From Halosimplex rubrum (lineage in GTDB: Archaea; Halobacteriota; Halobacteria; Halobacteriales; Haloarculaceae), in the NCBI RefSeq assembly GCF_013415885.1, contig NZ_CP058910.1:1922001-1986000 (forward strand): a stretch of DNA of 64,000 bases. Reading direction: 5' to 3'. The notes under the pieces are model-generated. The model did no database searches. It was not told where the DNA came from and was given only the letters and a program-made list of their open reading frames with translations. The position numbers and the translations under genes are program-made. Shown here in pieces: positions 59,367-64,000 of the stretch (position 1 is its first letter; every line of letters starts with the position of its first letter).

Positions 59367-60519
59367 CGACAACGACGTGTACACGCCCGCACAGTACCGC
59401 GAACATCAGGCCGGCTACGGCGTCCGCGACCCCGACGCCGCAGCACACGCCGGCATCGTCCGCGACCCGAAGGTGTCCCGCTACCTCGCGGTTCAGGCCG
59501 AACACTACGACCCGGAGAAGGCCGACGACCCCAGCGAGATGCCCGGTCAGGCCCGAGACCTCCGCGAAGTCCAGAAGATCCGCGGCATCGAAGCGACCGA
59601 GACGGCCCGCTCGGCGCTTGAGAACGGCGACATGCCGACGCTCAAGCACCTCACGGGCGACCAGAACCAGCGGGCCGACGTGTCCGGTATCCGGGCCATC
59701 GGCCAGGTCGACGACATCCTCACCGCGCCGGCGCCGGTCATCGTCATCCTCGGCGAGACGGGCATGGGCAAGACCGACCTCTCGGGCCTCCTCGGCCAGC
59801 GCAAGGTCGCGCTCAACGACGGGAAGACGCTCGTCGCCTCGAACATCAAGACCCTCCAAGAAACCGACGAGTGGACCGACCAAGACGGCGAGACGCGCGA
59901 CGGCTGGGTGCGGGACTTCCCGACGTTCAAAGAGTGGATGGAACAGGACGGCGACCCCGTCCACAACGACCAGACCCACAAGCTGTTCATCGGCGACGAG
60001 TTCTCGGTGAGCGCCGGCGGCGTCGGCAGCCAAGGCTACCAGACCCAGACGAAGCTCGCCAAGGCGATCTACCTCGCCCGGAAGTACGGCGTGATGCTCA
60101 TCATCATCGCCCACGGCCCGCGGTCGGTACACCCGCTGGCCTGGCGTGTCGGCACGATCATCAAGAAGACGAGCAAGAAGTCGGCGGTCCTCGCCGAGCG
60201 AGTCAAGCAAGACCGCATCGCGGGGAAAATCGCTGAGATAGACGGTATCCCGCCGACTGACTGGCGATTCGACACCGCCGACACCGCACCCTGGGCGTGG
60301 TCCCGATCCGCCGACAGTGACGAGGAACGCGAGCCCGACGAGGTGGCCCGCAACCTCGCTATCTGGACGGTGCGAGAGTGCAAGCACGACAACCTGAGCC
60401 ACCGCGAGACGGCCCGATACGTCCCCTACGGGAAGGACTGGGTTGGCTCTCGATGGCGCGAGATTCAGGACGGCCAGCACCAGGCGGCCATCGACACCGT
60501 GGAGGCACTAACCGCATGA
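59359..60519 (+). CDS. VP8-like viral ATPase
   Basis: 386 residues. Walker A GETGMGKTD at residues 132-140, Walker B-like KLFIGDEF near residue 213 and a sensor-like LIIIAHGP. It is the P-loop ATPase conserved in pleolipoviruses, proposed to act in assembly or genome handling. A C-terminal region after about residue 320 resembles a helix-turn-helix tail (LSHRETARYVPYGKDW). The start is the ATG at 59359 overlapping the upstream stop. Confidence 0.85.
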   Translation: MSDDNDVYTPAQYREHQAGYGVRDPDAAAHAGIVRDPKVSRYLAVQAEHYDPEKADDPSEMPGQARDLREVQKIRGIEATETARSALENGDMPTLKHLTGDQNQRADVSGIRAIGQVDDILTAPAPVIVILGETGMGKTDLSGLLGQRKVALNDGKTLVASNIKTLQETDEWTDQDGETRDGWVRDFPTFKEWMEQDGDPVHNDQTHKLFIGDEFSVSAGGVGSQGYQTQTKLAKAIYLARKYGVMLIIIAHGPRSVHPLAWRVGTIIKKTSKKSAVLAERVKQDRIAGKIAEIDGIPPTDWRFDTADTAPWAWSRSADSDEEREPDEVARNLAIWTVRECKHDNLSHRETARYVPYGKDWVGSRWREIQDGQHQAAIDTVEALTA

Positions 60520-60581
60520 CGACGCGGCGGTGTCTGTCTGTCGGCGTCTACACACCCCCCTTTACACACAGCCCATGGCGC

Positions 60582-60602
60582 CCGCTCGCCGGGTGCGAGC
60601 GG
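60582..60602 (+). terminator. hairpin after the structural block
   Basis: CCGCTCGC, loop CGGGT, GCGAGCGG: a perfect 8-bp stem starting 63 bases after the ATPase stop, inside a larger imperfect inverted repeat (GCCCATGGCGCC ... ATGGGCGCC). It may slow or end transcription of the structural operon before the next promoter at 60646. Confidence 0.45.
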
Positions 60603-60645
60603 ACGCGAGTCATGGGCGCCAGGCGGAGAGCGGGCGGCGGAGTCG

Positions 60646-60687
60646 ATATATATGACGCGCGACGGGCGCGTTGTGTGGCTTCGGAGG
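60646..60687 (+). promoter_or_regulatory. TATA box and Shine-Dalgarno of the PD-(D/E)XK-like gene
   Basis: ATATATAT at 60646-60653 puts the start site near 60,676. GGAGGT at 60683-60688 lies 9 bases before the ATG at 60698, a rare clear Shine-Dalgarno in this mostly leaderless genome, and it decides the start. Confidence 0.65.
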
Positions 60688-60697
60688 TAACAGAAAA

Positions 60698-61093
60698 ATG
60701 ACCGCTTCGAAAAATCGTTCGCATCGCGCGAACCACTACGGAACGCTCTGCGAGCGGAAGGCCGCGAACCGCTACGGCCTCGACCTCGACCGCGCCTCCT
60801 GGCGCGACGCGCGGCGGCCGGGCGGCGACCCGGTCGAAATCAAATCGACGATGGCGAACCACGCGGACGGCCAGCCTGGAAACTTTAAGATATACGAGGC
60901 GTACCACCGGAAACTCCGCGACGCGAACGGTTGGTACGTGTTCGTCGTCTACCGGCCGCAGGGCCGCGGTGTCACGGTGCTGAACATGGAGATGCGCCAC
61001 TCGTCGCGACTCCCGCTGCTGACGTGGCACGGCGGCGGCGCCCACCGCGACACCCAGCAGGCGAAGCTCGCCATCGACGACGTGATCGGCTGA
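60698..61093 (+). CDS. small conserved provirus protein with PD-(D/E)XK-like motif
   Basis: 131 residues. HYGTLCERKAANRYGLDLDR supplies an N-terminal Glu helix; GGDPVEIKS gives Asp44 and Glu47-x-Lys49, the order of a PD-(D/E)XK nuclease core as in Holliday-junction resolvases; YEAYHRKL and WYVFVVYRP follow as further core elements. Cytoplasmic, no signal. It has its own promoter and Shine-Dalgarno, separate from the structural block. A DNA-processing role in replication is plausible but not shown. Confidence 0.7.
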   Translation: MTASKNRSHRANHYGTLCERKAANRYGLDLDRASWRDARRPGGDPVEIKSTMANHADGQPGNFKIYEAYHRKLRDANGWYVFVVYRPQGRGVTVLNMEMRHSSRLPLLTWHGGGAHRDTQQAKLAIDDVIG

Positions 61094-61181
61094 CCCACCC
61101 CCCGATTTTTTCGCGCGCTCCCAAGGGGGCGGAAATCTCGCGCGCTCCGCAAAAGGCGTGCGGTGTATTTTGGACAAGTGG

Positions 61182-61282
61182 CCTTAGCCACACGACTAAG
61201 GGGAAACCGGAAGGCGGTGTTCCGGTTTCCCCTTGGTCGCGCGGCTCGGGTCGCTTGCGATTTGAGCGACCCGAGCCGCGCG
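61182..61282. repeat. tandem strong hairpins between convergent genes
   Basis: Three stem-loops in a row: CCTTAG/CTAAGG (61182-61201); a perfect 15-bp stem AAGGGGAAACCGGAA with 7-base loop and complement ending 61234; and a perfect 18-bp stem CGCGCGGCTCGGGTCGCT (61238-61255) with a 9-base loop and complement 61265-61282. An 11-bp direct repeat TCGCGCGCTCC (61111 and 61138) stands just upstream. Either strong bidirectional terminators or a replication/nicking origin of the virus. Confidence 0.85.
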
Positions 61283-61366
61283 CACCTGGGGGTTCGAGGG
61301 GAAAATCGGCCAATTTGACCGCAAAAACAGGGTGAACGACAGTGATGCCTCTCGCCAGGCGAGCGC

Positions 61367-63127
61367 TTACCCGCCGCTACCCCACTCGTCGGCCGGCGGG
61401 CACCCGGCTTCCTTCCACGCTTCGAAGTCGAAGATCTCCCGCGCCTGGCGGTTGTGTTTCTCCTGGCGAGACTGGCGCTCGACGGACTTCTGGAAGGCGT
61501 CACGCAGGTCTCGCCACCGCTTGCGCGTCCCGTCGGCCAGGGACACCGCGACGTGAACGCCGAAGACGCTCCGCTCGACGCACTCCTGGTAGGTCGTCTT
61601 GATCTCCCGAACGATGCTCCGCGCCTCATCCTCGTCGGTCGGTTGGTATCCGACCTTCAACATCTTCCGGCAGTCGTCGCGGTCGACGACACTGATAGCG
61701 TACTCGCGGCGGAGACGCGCCCACTCACTGTTCTGACGCTCGTCGGCCGCGTCGGCAAGGTCCATGGCGGCGGTCTCGATGGACTGTTCGAAGCGGTCTC
61801 CGGCCGCTCGCACCCGCTTCAGTAACTCCTGCTGGACCTTCTTCGATGTCAGTTCCATCTCGCCGTAGGTGTGGCGAATCAGCCCCTCCATCCGCTCGAT
61901 GACCGTCCGGACCGTCCGGTAGGTGTTGCCCGTCCGCTCGGCGGCCTCCTGGGGCGAGACCTTCCCGCCGTCGGTCAACAGCAACTCGGTCACGTCGCGG
62001 TCGGCGTCGGTCATCTCGCCCCACAGCTGCATCACGCGGTGTTCCTGCTCGCTCTCGATCTCCGGCAGGGGGCACTTGACGAGCTTCCGCGCCTCGTGGG
62101 TATCGCCGAGCGTCCAGTACGGGTCGAACGGAACGAACGCGTCGCTCTCGGCGCTGGTCGCGAGTCCGCACCATTCGAGGCAGTTCAATAGCGTCTCCTC
62201 AAGCTCTCGGCGAGTGTCCTTCAGGTCCGACCACCGGACGGTCTCGTCGGTGCGAGCGGTCTGATAGGACACCTCGAATTTCGGATGATACGGCGCCTCG
62301 TCGGCGTCGAACTCGTCGGGTTCATCTGGGTAGTAGTGCTTGAGTTCCTTCCCCAGCCCATGCCCACGGACGAGTTCGCCGGCCTTCTCGTCCTCGACAG
62401 TGGTGGTGACGTAGTAGCCGGGAATCTTGGTGTGGTCTTCGACGTGCTTGCGGTAGCCGCTCCGGTCGCCCTGGATGAGCGTGTGGGTGCGGGCTATCGG
62501 ACCGTCCGGTGCGTACAGCGGACCGCTCTCGCCGCGGAACAACCGCACGTAGTACGCCAGGTCGTCGATGTGGCTGTCCGGGTGGGGCTGGTCGAAGTAC
62601 CGCGCAGCGATACCGTAGGCGTCCATCACGCGCTTCACCAGTGTCAGGTACTCCTCGTGTGGGAAATTCGATGCCTGCACTTGCACGTCGATATACGGGG
62701 CACCGTAGTCGGGGACTGACACGGGCTTGCCGTCGGAGGTGAGGTCGGGCCACCGCGGGCGCACCGTGATCGTCCCGCCTTTCACGCGGTCGTCGTGGTC
62801 GGCGCGCTCGCCGCTGTAGTGGGGCGAGTCCTTCGCGACGAAATAAAACTGGAACTCGCGCACCTGTTCGATTTCGAACTCAGGATTCTCCCAGGGATCG
62901 AGACCACTTTTCGAGTAGTCGAAACAGGTGGCCCACGTCTCGCCCATGAACTGGATGTCTTCGGTCGGCTTCCCGTCGGTTTCCCAGCGGTCACCCCAAT
63001 CTTTGATGAGACTGTCCATCGCATAGTAAGGTGCGAGCCCGTGGTCGGTCACGTGCTCGTCGGGATGGACACCGACCGTGAACCGGATGTCGCCCTCGTG
63101 CGGGGCTGCTTTGACGTATCGGGACAC
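61367..63127 (-). CDS. large replication-associated-type protein with helix-turn-helix (betapleolipovirus-like)
   Basis: 586 residues from the GTG at 63127. The first about 300 residues are alpha/beta with no P-loop (FQFYFVAKDSPHY, GAPYIDVQVQASNFP). A helix-turn-helix follows at about residues 381-413 (LLLTDGGKVSPQEAAERTG, YRTVRTVIERM), then a helical C-terminus. I recall related haloarchaeal proteins as DUF7845. Its place, convergent to the structural block, is where the putative replication gene of betapleolipoviruses lies. No HUH (rolling-circle) motif is visible. It is probably the last gene of an operon of tiny genes beginning near 63,850. Confidence 0.65.
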   Translation of the reverse strand: MSRYVKAAPHEGDIRFTVGVHPDEHVTDHGLAPYYAMDSLIKDWGDRWETDGKPTEDIQFMGETWATCFDYSKSGLDPWENPEFEIEQVREFQFYFVAKDSPHYSGERADHDDRVKGGTITVRPRWPDLTSDGKPVSVPDYGAPYIDVQVQASNFPHEEYLTLVKRVMDAYGIAARYFDQPHPDSHIDDLAYYVRLFRGESGPLYAPDGPIARTHTLIQGDRSGYRKHVEDHTKIPGYYVTTTVEDEKAGELVRGHGLGKELKHYYPDEPDEFDADEAPYHPKFEVSYQTARTDETVRWSDLKDTRRELEETLLNCLEWCGLATSAESDAFVPFDPYWTLGDTHEARKLVKCPLPEIESEQEHRVMQLWGEMTDADRDVTELLLTDGGKVSPQEAAERTGNTYRTVRTVIERMEGLIRHTYGEMELTSKKVQQELLKRVRAAGDRFEQSIETAAMDLADAADERQNSEWARLRREYAISVVDRDDCRKMLKVGYQPTDEDEARSIVREIKTTYQECVERSVFGVHVAVSLADGTRKRWRDLRDAFQKSVERQSRQEKHNRQAREIFDFEAWKEAGCPPADEWGSGG

Positions 63128-63130
63128 GGG

Positions 63131-63274
63131 TCACCGCTCCCGTTCGGCTGTGGCGACGGCGCGCTGGACCCGCGCCTCGCTTTCTGCGACCGGTTGCTGA
63201 CCGCCCCAGTCCCAACGGACGCGCTCGCCCGCCTCTACGTCGTACAGACGGGAGGCGCGGACGAACCCGGTCAC
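63131..63274 (-). CDS. 47-residue protein in the replication operon
   Basis: GTG start at 63274 overlapping the preceding TGA (GTGA), ending three bases before the large protein's GTG. Reads VTGFVRASRLYDVEAGERVR then WDWGGQQPV and an acidic tail EARVQRAVATAERER. No recognised domain. Supported by the overlap chain and coding-like composition, not by homology. Confidence 0.55.
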   Translation of the reverse strand: MTGFVRASRLYDVEAGERVRWDWGGQQPVAESEARVQRAVATAERER

Positions 63275-63471
63275 GACGCCTCACCTCCGTCGAGACGCCG
63301 GCGAGCCCGACGTAGGAGGTTCCCGACGGTGCCGGGGGAGCGACCGGTCTTACGGGCGTACTCGCGCATCCCGTAGCCGTCCTGTTCGACCGCCTCGTAC
63401 ACCTCTCGCTGAGCGTCCGACAACTCCGACAGGTCTTTCTCGTAGTGGAACAGCGACGACTGGAACGTCAC
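63271..63471 (-). CDS. small helix-turn-helix protein
   Basis: 66 residues from GTG. LSELSDAQREVYEAVEQDGYGMREYARKTGRSPGTVGNLLRRARRRLDGG is a sigma-70 region 4-like/ECF-type helix-turn-helix. It overlaps both neighbours by GTGA. Probable DNA-binding regulator or replication accessory of the provirus. Confidence 0.7.
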   Translation of the reverse strand: MTFQSSLFHYEKDLSELSDAQREVYEAVEQDGYGMREYARKTGRSPGTVGNLLRRARRRLDGGEAS

Positions 63472-63620
63472 CGGTCGTCACCTCCGACGCGCTCGACGGT
63501 CAGCCGGCCGCGCTTGATCCCGCCCCGAGTGAGCGCGTCCTTCAGTTGCTCGGCGGAGATATCAGCCCGTTCGAGAACGATTCGGTACTCCGAATCGTCC
63601 GCAGACTGCTTCCCCGTCAC
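63468..63620 (-). CDS. 50-residue protein in the replication operon
   Basis: GTG at 63620, stop at 63468, overlapping both neighbours as GTGA. Reads VTGKQSADDSEYRIVLERAD, then ISAEQLKDALTRGGIKRGRL, then TVERVGGDDR. Strand-helix-strand pattern resembling very small DNA-binding or anti-restriction proteins; no family recognised. Support comes from the coupling chain and the acidic/basic composition. Confidence 0.55.
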   Translation of the reverse strand: MTGKQSADDSEYRIVLERADISAEQLKDALTRGGIKRGRLTVERVGGDDR

Positions 63621-63850
63621 CACCACTCACTCCCGAAACACTCCGGGTTCCCGCACAGACTGTAGTGGGGGTACGCCGCGACGGGAACGTCGGTGAACTC
63701 GGCGTCCGAACGGTACTCCGCTTCAACACAGGCCGGCTCGGGCTCGTCGGCGTCGGGGTCGAGCCGGTGGAGCGTGTCGGCGTACTGCGACCGGTTCCGC
63801 ACGGCCGTCTCCACCTCGGCGCGCGAGTCCGCGGAAGCCGGCTGACTCAC
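63617..63850 (-). CDS. 77-residue Cys-containing protein in the replication operon
   Basis: GTG start at 63850. Begins MSQPASADSRAEVETAVRNR; the C-terminal half holds Cys in EPACVEAEY and YSLCGNPECFGSEWW, suggesting a zinc knuckle (three Cys visible plus possible His). Overlaps the next gene by 4 bp. Function unknown; provirus-specific. Confidence 0.6.
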   Translation of the reverse strand: MSQPASADSRAEVETAVRNRSQYADTLHRLDPDADEPEPACVEAEYRSDAEFTDVPVAAYPHYSLCGNPECFGSEWW

Positions 63851-63999
63851 GCGGAAACACCTCCGGCTAACGCGAACCGCAAGACGGCGGGGTGGCCGAT
63901 AGGAAACCTGTTGAACTCCGAATTTTCGCGCTGGTCTCGAACTTGCGCAACGCCAGAATCTCGAACGCTACGGGTCGTTACAGCCGAAACTCTCTCGGA
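63847..63999 (-). CDS. possible further gene of the chain, running off the window
   Basis: The minus-strand frame ending in TGA at 63847, which overlaps the next GTG as GTGA, is open to the window edge and ends FNRFPIGHPAVLRFALAGGV then SA. The stop-start overlap fits the pattern of the four genes after it. No start can be seen and the region also has promoter-like AT-rich bits (GAAAATTCGG), so it may be leader rather than gene. Confidence 0.3.
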   Translation of the reverse strand, partial: SERVSAVTTRSVRDSGVAQVRDQRENSEFNRFPIGHPAVLRFALAGGVSA

Positions 64000-64000
64000 C

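Larger units (their letters stand above)
51600..64000. mobile_element. betapleolipovirus-like (SNJ2-type) provirus, right end outside window
   Basis: The order is tyrosine integrase with small partner (minus), divergent phiH-like repressor, lysogeny-region small genes, then a plus-strand block VP3-like membrane protein, VP4-like spike, two membrane proteins and VP8-like ATPase. A small conserved protein and a convergent large protein with helix-turn-helix follow. This matches the shared gene core of pleolipoviruses, with the integrase and replication gene seen in SNJ2-like members. The left end is placed between the pilin 2 stop (51575) and the integrase stop (51754); no att repeat can be seen because the right end is beyond base 64,000. 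SNJ2-type genomes are about 17 kb, so several kb remain outside. Confidence 0.8.

Noticed and set aside
60516-60701. 61-codon frame starting at the ATPase stop (ATGA overlap)
   Set aside because: It runs through the hairpin, the TATA box and the Shine-Dalgarno of the next gene and has a non-coding-like composition.

Overview
The window is chromosomal DNA of a halophilic archaeon (class Halobacteria). The evidence is high GC, very acidic proteins, GTG starts and GTGA/ATGA stop-start overlaps, TATA boxes about 27 bases upstream of leaderless starts, a class I archaeal aldolase next to fructose bisphosphatase, CetZ, haloarchaeal small zinc-finger families and a Haloferax-type CRISPR repeat. The genus cannot be fixed from sequence reading alone.

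Bases 1-38,150 are mostly host core genome: a 5'-truncated MeaB/ArgK GTPase; a thiolase coupled to an OB-fold/zinc-ribbon partner; two aldo/keto reductases; a GpgS-like glycosyltransferase; a DHH phosphoesterase; an epimerase operon; PiT phosphate permease plus UspA; acyl-CoA and 3-hydroxyacyl-CoA dehydrogenases; a gluconeogenic pair (FBP aldolase, FBPase); a surface glycoprotein; an acyl-CoA carboxylase carboxyltransferase; and a nucleoside hydrolase. MeaB, the carboxylase and the beta-oxidation-type enzymes point to propionyl-CoA/fatty-acid metabolism. Within this block, 10,350-20,329 is a minus-strand cluster of eight genes for a type IV pilus/type II secretion-like machine: a secretion ATPase, a TadC-like membrane platform and several proteins with pilin-like N-termini, divergent from cetZ.

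Bases 38,245-48,435 hold a complete type I-B CRISPR-Cas locus, cas6-cas8b-cas7-cas5-cas3-cas4-cas1-cas2, with tightly packed overlapping genes, followed by a leader and an array of 11 repeats and 10 spacers. A tRNA-Val(GAC) lies just beyond it on the minus strand. cas8b carries a candidate internal start for a separate small subunit (Cas11).

Bases 48,820-51,575 carry a ribbon-helix-helix-like protein, a Gly-run lipoprotein and two tandem archaeal type IV pilins (PilA-like) whose promoters share a conserved module.

From about 51,600 to the end of the window there is a betapleolipovirus-like (SNJ2-type) provirus. It has a tyrosine integrase with a small zinc-binding partner, a phiH-repressor-like winged helix, and a structural block of small membrane protein (VP3-like), spike (VP4-like), two membrane proteins and an ATPase (VP8-like). 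These are followed by a small PD-(D/E)XK-like protein, a very strong tandem hairpin region, and on the minus strand a replication-associated-type large protein preceded by a chain of tiny overlapping genes. A third pilin, with GC-rich ends nearly identical in DNA to host pilin 1 but an AT-richer middle, lies inside this region next to the integrase module. The pilin mosaic, its shared promoter module and the provirus hairpins are the most novel-looking signals here.
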